Shown piece by piece: positions 35,514 through 43,818 of a stretch of DNA of 64,000 nt. A program made the position numbers and the translations under genes. The DNA is taken from positions 1,589,491 through 1,653,490 of the forward strand of contig BPKC01000001.1 of the NCBI GenBank assembly GCA_026004935.1, written 5' to 3'. Under the pieces are notes generated by a model. It was not told the DNA's origin and made no database searches. It saw nothing but the letters and a program-made list of their open reading frames with translations. How positions within the stretch are numbered: position 1 is the stretch's first letter; the number at the start of each line of letters is the position of its first letter. The DNA is from Rhodothalassiaceae bacterium (GTDB lineage Bacteria > Pseudomonadota > Alphaproteobacteria > Sphingomonadales > Rhodothalassiaceae).

Positions 35514-37756
35514 ATGATCGCGAGCAGAGCGGACCCGCGTGCTCGCCACGTGATGCCGGCGGCGGCCGCGCTGATGGCCGCGGGCGCCGTCCTTGCGGCC
35601 TGCGATCGCGGCGGCGAGAAGGCGGGCGGGAAAGCGGAAGAGGCCAACGGCACGGTGTCGCAGCAGCAGACGGCCGAGCATGCCCCATCTCTGGCTCGAG
35701 GACATCCAGGGCGAAAAGGCGCTCGCCTGGGTGCGCGAGCAGAATGAAAAGAGCCTGAAGGTTCTGGCCGGCGACCCGCGCTACGAGCCGGCGTACGAGC
35801 GTATCCTCAAGATCCATCAGTCGCCGGACCGCATTCCCTACGGCGTTTTGAGGGCCGGCCACGTCGACAATTTCTGGCAGGACGAGACGCATGTCCGCGG
35901 GCTGTGGCGGCGCACGACGCTCGCCTCCTACAAGACGGATTCCCCGGCCTGGGAGGTGCTGCTGGATGTCGACCGGCTGGCGGAGCAGGAGGGCGAGAAC
36001 TGGGTGTGGAAGGGCGCGACCTGCCTGCCGCCCGCCTATACCCGCTGCATGGTCTCGCTTTCGCGCGGCGGCGGCGACGCGGTCGTGGTGCGGGAGTTCG
36101 ACACGACGACGAAGAGCTTCGTCGACGGCGGCTTCGTCGCTTCCCGAGGGCAAGCAGTGGCTCGCCTGGATCGACGCCGACCACCTGCTGGTCGCAACGC
36201 CCCATGCCGGCGGCATGGTGAACACCTCCGGCTATCCGCGCACGATCCGGATCTGGAAGCGCGGCGAGCCGCTGGAGAAGGCGCCGACCATCTTCACCGG
36301 CGCCGAGACGGACGCCTTCGCCTTTCCCGTCGTCGACCATGCGCCGGACGGCAGCCACGAGGCCTTCGTGATCCAGGCGCCGGACTTCTTCCACCAGACG
36401 GTCTACCATGTGGGTGCCGACGGCACGCTGCACCGGCTGCCGCTGCCCGATGACGTGGATTTCAAGGGCGTCTTTGCCGGCCAGGTCATCGTCCAGCTGC
36501 GCTCGGCCTGGGAGCTGGGCGAGGTCGCGGGCCGGCTGGCGGAAGGCGCCGTCGTGTCGGTGCCGCTGGCCGAGCTCGTCCAAGGGCCGCACCGACGGCG
36601 CGTCCGTCGTCGTCGCGCCCACGAACCGGATCACGGTGCGCGACGTCGCGATCGGGCGCGATGCGGTCTTCGTCGAGATCCTGGACAATGTGAAGGGCCG
36701 GCTGCTGCGCGTGACGCCGCGGGCCCGGCGGCTGGCGGAGCGCGCGCGTGGATCTGCCGGGCGACGGCACGGTCTCCGTCACCTCCACGGATGCCTTCAC
36801 CGACGCCGTCTTCGTGAACTACGAAAGTTTCCTCGAGCCCGACACGCTCTACGTGATCGAGGGCGCGGGCGCGCCGCAGGCGATCAAGGCCCTGCCGCCG
36901 CAGTTCGACGCGGGCCCCTATGTGGTGGAGCAGTTCTTCGCCGAGAGCGAGGACGGGACCCAGGTTCCCTATTTCCTGATCCACCGCCGGGACATGCCGC
37001 TACGACGGCACGACGCCGACGATCCTCTACGGCTACGGCGGCTTCGAGATCGCGCTCACCCCGCAGTATCTCTCGCCGCTCGCGATCGAGTGGCTGCGCG
37101 AGGGGGGCGCCTATGCGGTCGCCAACATCCGCGGCGGCGGCGAGTTCGGCCCGCGCTGGCACCGGGCGGCGCTGAAGGAGAACCGGCCGAAGGCCTATGC
37201 GGACTTCGCGGCGGTGGCCTATGACCTCGTGGCGCGCAAGGTCACCACGCCGAAGCGCCTCGGAATCTACGGCCGCTCGAACGGCGGGCTGCTGGTGACC
37301 GCCACCATGGTCCGCTACCCCGAGCTCTTCGGGGCCGTGGCGGCCGGCGTGCCGCTCACCGACATGCTGCGCTACCACAAGCTGCTCGCCGGCGCGTCCT
37401 GGATCGGCGAATACGGCAACCCGGACGATCCGGCCGAGCGCGCCTTCATCGCGACCTACTCGCCTTACCAGAACCTGAAGGAAGGGGTGGCCTATCCGCC
37501 GATCTTCTTCATCACCTCGACGCTCGACGACCGGGTGCACCCGGGCCATGCCCGCAAGATGGCGGCGAAAATGATGGCGATGGGCAAGGAGGTGCTCTAT
37601 TACGAGAACACCCAGGGCGGCCACGCCGGGGCGGCGAACCTGCCCGAGCGCGCCCGCTACGACGCCCTGATCCTCGTTTTCATGCTCCAGAAGCTGAAGG
37701 ACCCCTTCGCCGCCCCCGCCGACGGCGGCGGGCAGGGGGCTGACGCCGGCGGCTGA
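35514..37756 (+). pseudogene. Prolyl oligopeptidase (S9A) lipoprotein, multiply frameshifted
   Basis: Serine peptidases of family S9A cut short peptides after proline. The start has a lipoprotein signal (lipobox AVLAAC) after GGAGGAGCGG. Coding matches then continue in changing frames: PHLWLEDIQGEKALAWVREQ, LPEGKQWLAWIDADHLL, RTDGASVVVAPTNRITVRDV, VDLPGDGTVSVTSTDAFTDA, and TILYGYGGFEIALTPQYL. Frame breaks lie near 35680, 36139, 36582, 36746 and 37000, each consistent with one extra base. The C-terminal hydrolase domain is intact, with nucleophile GRSNGGLL, Asp in DDRVHPGH and His in GGHAG. The restored gene would have about 745 codons, normal for the family. Confidence 0.87.
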
Positions 37757-37825
37757 GCGGGAGGGCGCCCGGTCGCCGCCGGGAGACCGGTCGCCGCCGG
37801 GAGAACTGGCACGGGCCCGCAACGA

Positions 37826-37856
37826 GGGGGCCGGCGGCTCGCGCCGGCCCCCTTTT
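37826..37856 (+). terminator. Intrinsic terminator after the prolyl oligopeptidase gene
   Basis: A perfect 11-base stem (GGGGGCCGGCG with CGCCGGCCCCC) around a GCTCG loop is followed by TTTTCTTG. It lies 70 bases after the stop codon. This is the clearest Rho-independent terminator in the window. Confidence 0.85.
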
Positions 37857-37955
37857 CTTGCGTGCGTCCGATCCTAGATTCTGTCATCCGGTTCAAGATG
37901 CTGTGCCGCGATGGCAAGCTGGCGGACGGGTTGTTGGAGCAGGGAGGAACAGCAC

Positions 37956-39159
37956 ATGTCGTGGGCACTGCAGGGCGCTTTCCTTCGCCTTCTCGTGTGC
38001 ATGCTTGCTGCGCTTGCGCTGGCCGGGTGCCGGCCATGACGCCGCCGGTCGCCTGGTCGCAGGTGATCGAGGGCGCGAGCGAGCGCCAGCATTTCACACC
38101 GGGCGACAGGGTGATCTATGAAGCCGATCTCGTGCGTTGTCCGGTCGGCGAGTTCCTGCCGGAATGGCGGATCCTGCGCGGCAGCTATGAATGCGCGCGC
38201 TTTGCCGACCGCATGTGGATCCGCTCGCTCGCGCACGGCACGACGCTGGCGCTCGTCCTGTCCGAGCCGCTGCCGGCGGAATTTTCCATCGAATTCGTGA
38301 TCCACGGGTTTGCGCCGGGCAATCCGCGCCTCGAGCTCGCCCTGCATCCCGACAGCGTCCTGCCGGCGATGGAGGCGGGCGATGCAATATGCGGCCGGGC
38401 GCGACCAGCTCGTGTTCGCTTAACCTGCCGGCGGAGGGAGATGCGATCTTCGCCGCCAAGGACCAGCCGGCCGGGTGCTCTGGCCGGCCGGGCGGATTTC
38501 GAGGCGCGGCTTGCGCCCGGTCCGCGATCACGCGATCGCGCTGCAGCTGCGGCGCGGCCAGATCCGCTTCTTCGTCGACGGCGCACGGGTCGGCCACAGG
38601 CCGCTGCGGCCGGGCGCGCCGATCCGGGTGATGACGATGCGCTTTCTGGCGCAGCTTCGATGCGCCCCAGCCCTTCGCCGAGGCGCCGGTGCTGGTGGGC
38701 GGCATCCGCATCGCGGCCTACGGCGGCGCGGAGGCCGCGCCGGAGGCCTGAGGCCGATCTCATCCGCGCGCTCGGCGCCGAGCGGACGGCGGAGGGGCTC
38801 AAGGTGACGCTGGCCGAGGCGATCCTCTTCGATCTCGGCCGCTGGGAGCTCAAGCCCGAGGCCGGGCGGGTGCTGGACCGGCTGGCGCGGCTAGCGAGGC
38901 TGCGGCAGGGCGAGGTGCTCGTCGAAGGCCACACCGACGATCTGGGCTCCGAGAGCTTCAACCGCGTGCTCTCCGAGCTGCGGGCGCATGTGGTGGCGCT
39001 GGCGCTGGCGCGCCGCGGCGTGGATCCGGCCCGGATCATCGGCGCGCGGCTGGGGCGAGGAGCGGCCGCTCGTGCCGAACACATGCGTCGGACGAGAACC
39101 GCGCGCGCAACCGCCGCGTGGAGGTGCTCCTGCGCGAGCCGCAGGCGGATCGGCGCTAG
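37956..39159 (+). pseudogene. OmpA-family lipoprotein, multiply frameshifted
   Basis: The ATG after AGGGAGG starts a lipoprotein signal (LRLLVCMLAALALAGC), but the frame meets a TGA at once. The next conserved block, VAWSQVIEGASERQHFTPGD through FVIHGFAPGNPRLELALHPD, is in another frame, followed by a further shift to LNLPAEGDAIFAAKDQPAG. The last third is a clear OmpA C-terminal peptidoglycan-binding domain: FDLGRWELKPEAG, VEGHTDDLGSESFNRVLSEL, and a final NRRVEVLLREPQ in yet another frame ending at TAG 39157. At least five breaks are implied. The intact protein would be an outer-membrane lipoprotein anchored to the wall. The breaks are of the same small-indel type as in its neighbours. Confidence 0.75.
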
Positions 39160-39178
39160 CGGGCCGCGGGCGCCGGGA

Positions 39179-39810
39179 TCAGGGGTCGCGGCCGACCGCA
39201 TAGAGCGCCCAGGTCGCCGCCTCCACCGCAAAGAAGCAGGAGCATCGCGGGCACAAATCCCGCCTCGCCGAAGGCACAGCCAGATCGCGATGGCCCCCAG
39301 CGAGAAGCGCGGCGAGCACCAGCGCCAGCATCGAGGCGGGAAGGCGGCGAGCGGCCGGCCGGTGCGCGCCAAGATCCAGCGCCCGCGCCAGCGGGCTGCC
39401 GCAGGGCGTGGAGCAGCCCGAGCGGCGCCACATGGGCGACGAGCAGGCCGCCGGCGAACAGGCCGATGAGAAGCGCGTTCGCGTATTGGCCGGGGTGCCG
39501 GTCCGAAAGCGCCATGCCGAAGCCGAGGACGACCGCCAGGAACGGTCCGGCGGCCAGCAGCACGCCCCGCAGCATGACGATGCCGCCCGCAATCAGCGCG
39601 CAGGAGAGCGGCTCGGGGATCCTGTCCCGGCCGGCCGCATCCGCGAGCAGCCGCACGAAGAGGATGACGAAGGCGCAGAAGAGGGCAAGGCCGAGTCCCA
39701 CGCCCGGAAGCAAGAGGCGGCCGGTCGCGGCCAGCAGCGGCAGCAGCAGATCCCACCGCCGGCGGTTCCACGAGCAACCGCATGATCCGCAGCACAAGCA
39801 GTCTGCCCAT
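39179..39810 (-). pseudogene. Hypothetical multipass membrane protein, frameshifted
   Basis: Hydrophobic segments run through at least three reading frames: [13 protein letters not shown] at the start, then [57 protein letters not shown] and [18 protein letters not shown], and finally [15 protein letters not shown] and [15 protein letters not shown]. Five or six membrane helices are suggested, with breaks near 39770, 39410 and 39290. I do not recognise a family. It follows rlmN by about 50 bases on the same strand. The continuous hydrophobic pattern across frames argues that the gene is intact in the organism. Confidence 0.55.
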
Positions 39811-39862
39811 GACCGCGTCTCCGGCAGTTCCGCCTCTCCTCTTGCGGGCCGTGTCCCGCGCA

Positions 39863-41071
39863 TCAGCCGCTCGTTTCCGCGGCAGCGGCGGCCGACAGCC
39901 GCGCGACCGGCCCGGCGCCGGACGCGCTCGGTGGCCGACTTCAGTTGTCCACAGGCAGCCATGATGTCGCGCCCGCGGGGCGTGCGGATCGGCGCCGAGA
40001 TGCCGGAGGAGAAGATGATCTCGGAGAAGCGCGCGATCCGCGCCCGGTCCGAGCAGACATAGGGGCTGCCCGGCCAGGGATTGAAGGGGATCAGGTTGAC
40101 CTTGGCCGGAATGCGCCAGGCGCGCGCAGCAGCCGCACCAGCTCGCGGGCATCGGCGTCCGAATCGTTGACGCCCTTCAGCATCACGTATTCGAAGGTGA
40201 TGCGGCGCGCGTTGTTGGCGCCGGGATAGCGGGCGCAGGCGTCGAGCAGCTCGGCGATCTTCCATTTGCGGTTCAAGGGCACGATCTCGTCGCGGATCTC
40301 GTCGCGCACGGCGTGCAGCGAGACGGCGAGATTGACGCCGATCTCCTCGCCGCAGCGGGCCATCATCGGCACGACGCCGGCGGTGGACAGCGTGATGCGC
40401 CGGCGCGAGAGCTGGATGCCCGCCTCGTCCATGACGGTGAGCAGCGCCTTCTTCACATTGTCGAAGTTGTAGAGCGGCTCGCCCATGCCCATCATGACGA
40501 TGTTGGTGATCCGGCGCTCGGCCGTCGGCGCCGCCCAGTCGCCGAGCGCGTCGCGGGCCAGCATCACCTGGCCCAGGATCTCGGCGGATGTGAGATTGCG
40601 CACGAGCCGCATGGTGCCCGTGTGGCAGAAGCGGCAGTTCAGGGTGCAGCCGACCTGGCTCGAGACGCACAGCGTGCCGCGGTCCTCGTCGGGGATGAAG
40701 ACGGTCTCGATCTCCGACCCGTCGGCCAGTCTGAGCAGCCATTTGCGCGTGCCGTCGGTGGAGGTCAGCGCGGTCACCACCTCGGGCCGCGAGATGCGGA
40801 AATGTTCCGCCAGCCGCGCGCGCAGGTCCTTCGCGATGTTGGTCATGGCCGCGAAATCGGTCGCGCCGCGGTGATGCACCCAGTGCCAGAGCTGCTGCGT
40901 GCGCATCCGCACCTCGCGCTCCGGCACGCCGAGCCGCAGGAGCGCGGCCTTCAGCTCGTCGCGCGAAAGCGCGAGAAGGTCCACGCGCCCGTCACCCGCC
41001 GCCGGATCGGGGCGCGGGACGACCACGGGCTCCACCGGCCCCGGTGCCGCCATCGGTGCTGTCGCGGTCAT
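39863..41071 (-). pseudogene. rlmN: 23S rRNA/tRNA (adenine-C2) methyltransferase, frameshifted
   Basis: RlmN is a radical SAM enzyme that methylates A2503 of 23S rRNA and A37 of some tRNAs. The main frame includes [18 protein letters not shown], cluster motif [22 protein letters not shown] and [14 protein letters not shown]. At about 40118 the frame shifts, and the next frame continues with [20 protein letters not shown] and the second-cysteine region [11 protein letters not shown]. Another shift near 39915 reaches a natural TGA at 39863, giving about 402 codons, the expected size. The start [12 protein letters not shown] is inferred. Indels of one or two bases explain both breaks. Confidence 0.87.
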
Positions 41072-41161
41072 GACCTGCCGTCCGCTTCCGCAAGAACCGC
41101 CGCCGGCGGCCACTGCCGCCCGCCGGCGTGACATAGGGGCCGTCGGCCCCCGAATCAATCG

Positions 41162-41731
41162 CTAGGATACCCCGCAGGCCCGGGAGATGGCGTTGTAGGC
41201 GGCGGTGAAGCCCCTGAGCGAGTAGCGGTCCGTGGTAGTCGTCCCGCGCTCGGAGACGCCGACGACCGTCATCTCGAGGCCGCGCTTCATGGCGGCGACC
41301 AGCCGCCGGTCGTCCTTCTCCGAATAGGTCCAGGCGCCATCGCCCTCGGTGAAAAGCTTCACCCGCGTCCCGCCATCGACGGTGACCGTGACCTCCGAGC
41401 CCTTCTTCAAGGGATGGCCCATCACGAAGTTCACCTGGTCGCGGATCTTCGCCCGCGGGCGATGGGTGACGGTGACGTAGATCTTCCCGCGCCGGGCGTC
41501 CCTGCGGCTGGCGGACCAGGATTTCGGCACCGAGACCATGTAGCAGATCTTCTGGCCGTTGCGTTCATCAAGCGTGAAGGCGTCCCAGTCATGGTAGCCG
41601 CCGAGAAACTGCGGCTTCGTATCCTGGGCCGGGGCCGGGCCGGACGGCGCGGCCAGCAGCACGGCCGCCAGCAGCCCCGCCCGCAGCGCCGGACGCCGCC
41701 GGCCGATCCTTTCCGTCGCGGTCTGCGCCAT
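41162..41731 (-). CDS. Invasion-associated locus B (IalB) family protein
   Basis: This 189-residue secreted protein has a signal peptide ending near APAQD. The IalB fold is recognised from the order WDAFTLDERNGQKICYMVSVP, VTHRPRAKIRDQVNFVMGHP, and a C-terminal SLRGFTAAYNAISRACG. Two cysteines (in KICY and RACG) could form a disulfide. IalB proteins help Bartonella invade red cells, but most alphaproteobacterial homologues have no proven role. The start MAQTATERIGRR is chosen because the signal follows; an upstream in-frame ATG at 41773 is less likely. It ends the normal neighbourhood before the duplicated methyltransferase tail and island. Confidence 0.85.
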   Translation of the reverse strand: MAQTATERIGRRRPALRAGLLAAVLLAAPSGPAPAQDTKPQFLGGYHDWDAFTLDERNGQKICYMVSVPKSWSASRRDARRGKIYVTVTHRPRAKIRDQVNFVMGHPLKKGSEVTVTVDGGTRVKLFTEGDGAWTYSEKDDRRLVAAMKRGLEMTVVGVSERGTTTTDRYSLRGFTAAYNAISRACGVS

Positions 41732-41769
41732 CGCCTTGCGTCCGCCTTCCGATTCCGCCTGCCGGATCC

Positions 41770-42007
41770 TCACCCGCCCCCCGCAAGATGCCGGCGGAAG
41801 CGGACGTCGCCGTGGACGTGCGGTGGCAGCTTCTCGCTCGGTCCGCCGGCGCGCACGGGGCGCGGGGCGAAGCGACCGTAGGAGATCAGCCGGTCATACA
41901 TCAAGATCGCGCCGGCGGTGGCCACGTTCAGCGAAAAGCGCGTCGGGATCTTCACCACGAAATCGCAGCGCGCCAGCGTCTCGGCCGACAGCCCCAGCCG
42001 CTCGCCG
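41770..42007 (-). pseudogene. Displaced 3' end of the RNA methyltransferase gene (copy A)
   Basis: This segment encodes the last 78 or so residues of the TrmH/SpoU-family protein found intact at 46305-46868, including [20 protein letters not shown] and [16 protein letters not shown]. It has no 5' part and no start signal. It lies next to ialB, as the original gene end would be if an element had inserted. Four mismatches to the other copy cluster near 41821-41833. It is probably not expressed as a protein. Confidence 0.85.
41773..42007. repeat. 235-bp direct repeat, left copy
   Basis: The stretch matches 46314-46548 in the same orientation, offset by 4541 bases, with about four mismatches. 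Identity starts at CCCGCCCCCCGCAAG and ends at CTCGCCG; flanking bases differ on both sides. It contains the 3' end of the SpoU-type gene. It behaves like the left attachment-site-derived or recombination repeat of the island. Confidence 0.9.
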
Positions 42008-42133
42008 TTCGCTCATCCTGGGCCAAAGACCTGGTCCAAAGGCCGGTTCCGCCAAAAGCGGGCGCGAGGCCAGCCAGATTTAACAGGGAAATCCCGTAAA
42101 ACATGCGCAACGCATACGAATTGCACGTTTTTG

Positions 42134-42162
42134 TTGACAAAGCTTGTGCACGCAGGTATCCT
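42134..42162 (+). promoter_or_regulatory. Sigma70-type promoter of the island
   Basis: A perfect -35 box TTGACA (42134-42139) and a -10 box TATCCT (42157-42162) are separated by exactly 17 bases. It is the best promoter match noticed in the window. The start of transcription would be near 42169, giving a leader of about 170 bases before the peptide gene. Confidence 0.75.
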
Positions 42163-42231
42163 GCCAATGCATTTGGGGAGCGGGGGAACATCACATCGCT
42201 AGTCCGCCGGCACGTGGCGAGTCGCGCCTTT

Positions 42232-42246
42232 GCGCAACGGTTGCGC
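42232..42246. promoter_or_regulatory. 15-bp inverted repeat in the peptide gene leader
   Basis: GCGCAAC and GTTGCGC form perfect 7-base arms around one base. It lies about 65 bases downstream of the inferred transcription start. It could be an operator or a small RNA hairpin; neither can be proven here. Confidence 0.4.
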
Positions 42247-42340
42247 GGTCGACGCCGCATTCGGCGAAAAGCCTGGCGACTTGCAGGGAGTGGCTCACTT
42301 GGCGTCCGGTCGCAGGCACTGCATGAAAGGGAGCATCATG

Positions 42341-42658
42341 ATGGAAAAGGGCAAAACGAAACTTCTCATGTCAGCGACGGCAGCGGTGGTGAGCGGCGTG
42401 TTGTCGGCCCCTGCCTTCTATCAAGGGGCGGTAACTGCGCTGCAGTTTGATGAGCACGGCCGTGTGGAGGCTGTTGCTGAGCGTGTAACGAGCGAGTCTC
42501 AAGTGCAGGATGAAACCGTGCCGGGAACCTCGTCGGCTGTTGATTTCTTAAACTTGGATAAAGAAAATCGGCAGAGGTTCAAAGAGTTCTGGTTGGCAAA
42601 CAACGGAACCTGCAAAGGAAATGGTCAATGTTGCTGTAGCAACCCGAAGTTAGCCTAG
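42341..42658 (+). CDS. Putative radical-SAM RiPP precursor peptide, Cys-tailed
   Basis: This 105-residue peptide has no family that I recognise. The start ATG is 7 bases after AAAGGGAG; ATGs at 42338 and 42323 are alternatives. Residues 2-25 resemble a signal or membrane-directed leader (EKGKTK, then LLMSATAAVVSGVLSAPA). Residues 40-75 are acidic and Ser/Thr-rich. The C-terminus is a basic/aromatic helix-like stretch (ENRQRFKEFWLANNG) and a tail TCKGNGQCCCSNPKLA with Cys91, 97, 98 and 99. The size, hydrophilic leader, compact Cys-rich C-terminus and position before a radical SAM enzyme and an export-type permease fit a RiPP precursor (leader plus core). The exact core and modification are unknown. 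Confidence 0.7.
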   Translation: MEKGKTKLLMSATAAVVSGVLSAPAFYQGAVTALQFDEHGRVEAVAERVTSESQVQDETVPGTSSAVDFLNLDKENRQRFKEFWLANNGTCKGNGQCCCSNPKLA

Positions 42659-42677
42659 GACATGCGCAAATGAAGGC

Positions 42678-42698
42678 GGAAGGGGGCAATCCCCTTCC
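42678..42698 (+). terminator. Hairpin between peptide gene and radical SAM gene
   Basis: GGAAGGGG (42678-42685) pairs perfectly with CCCCTTCC (42691-42698) around a 5-base loop. The tail CCTTCTTCG is pyrimidine-rich rather than a run of T. It lies 20 bases after the peptide stop. It probably acts as a partial terminator or mRNA stabiliser that makes peptide mRNA exceed maturase mRNA, a usual arrangement in RiPP operons. Confidence 0.55.
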
Positions 42699-42740
42699 CC
42701 TTCTTCGATATCATCATCAACAAGAAGGATGGGCTCTTAA

Positions 42741-43796
42741 ATGTTTAACGATCGATTTATAGATCAAAGAAAGGAAGAAATATTATATTACTTGTTATCG
42801 CCGAGGTTTCTTGATCTTATTATCCTACCAACTGAAAAATGCAATTTTAGATGCAGGTATTGCTATGAGTCGTTTTCTATAGGGAAAATGGGTCAAGAAG
42901 TAGTTGATGGAATTATGAATCTTATCAAGGCCAGAGCACCGTCTTTAGATTTACTAACCATTCATTTTTTTGGTGGGGAACCTTTGTTGGCACATAGCCA
43001 CATCGTCCGAATTTGCCGGGCATCGATGGCTGCTATGGAAACGGGGAAATTTTTCTATTATGCGATGGCAACTACGAATGGGTATTTATTAACACAAGAA
43101 CGCGCGAATCTGTATTATTCGATTGGTCTAAAGAGATATCAAATTACGTTTGATGGAACCAAGAACGTGCACGATTTGTGGCGGGCGAAATATGGGGGTG
43201 GAGGTACCTTTGACACAATATGGTCTAATCTTAAAGGACTTAGATCGCTACCGCATGATTTAGAGGTGCTCGTGCGCTTGCATTTGATGCCAGGAAGGGA
43301 GGATGATGCGGAGAGATTTGTTGTAATGTTTGGTCAGGAATTCGGTGGAGACAAGAGGTTTAAGATTTTCTTCAAGGAGGTGGCTCATTTGGGTAGCAAC
43401 AATGATAAAGAAATAGAAGTGTTTAATCCTGCATCAAATGAGTATAACAGTCTTGTGTCATATCTAGCATCGTTGCTTCCGGTAGAAAACTTGGACAATC
43501 AAGAAAGCGATGCATCTATAATAGTGAATAATATTTGCTATGCATCTAGGGCAAATTCGTTTGTAATTCGTGCCAATGGTGATATCGGGAAATGCACAGT
43601 CGCCTTGGATAGCGATCGGAATCGCGTTGGCAGGATTCTTCCGGACGGTCGCATCATCCTCGATCCGGAAGCCGTGGGGCAATGGCTGGTCGGCTTGGAT
43701 ACTCTGCGCCCCGATGATTTGCGCTGCCCCTTGCATGCCGTGAGCAGCACGCCTACGCCGAAAGTCGGGCTCGCCGGGCGAGCGATGGAAGAGTGA
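42741..43796 (+). CDS. Radical SAM protein with partial SPASM/twitch domain, putative peptide maturase
   Basis: This 351-residue enzyme has a radical SAM cluster motif in CNFRCRYC (Cys34, 38, 41; CX3CX2C), the GGEPLL motif and an AdoMet TIM-barrel pattern. The C-terminal CX13GX4C element (Cys266 to Cys285) is the opening of a SPASM/twitch auxiliary-cluster domain. After it only one more Cys is found (Cys329 in LRCPLHAV), and the expected following cysteines are missing. The C-terminus may thus be truncated or diverged. The first 855 bases are AT-rich, and the rest switches to local GC-rich composition near 43595. Position after the Cys-tailed peptide suggests it modifies that peptide, perhaps with thioether or other cross-links. 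The chemistry is not predictable. Confidence 0.85.
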   Translation: MFNDRFIDQRKEEILYYLLSPRFLDLIILPTEKCNFRCRYCYESFSIGKMGQEVVDGIMNLIKARAPSLDLLTIHFFGGEPLLAHSHIVRICRASMAAMETGKFFYYAMATTNGYLLTQERANLYYSIGLKRYQITFDGTKNVHDLWRAKYGGGGTFDTIWSNLKGLRSLPHDLEVLVRLHLMPGREDDAERFVVMFGQEFGGDKRFKIFFKEVAHLGSNNDKEIEVFNPASNEYNSLVSYLASLLPVENLDNQESDASIIVNNICYASRANSFVIRANGDIGKCTVALDSDRNRVGRILPDGRIILDPEAVGQWLVGLDTLRPDDLRCPLHAVSSTPTPKVGLAGRAMEE

Positions 43797-43818
43797 GCAT
43801 TGGGCTGGGAGGGGTGCC

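Noticed and set aside
41770-41958. Small protein from the left methyltransferase copy
   Set aside because: It begins inside motif 3 with no ribosome-binding site and is only the displaced tail of the duplicated gene.
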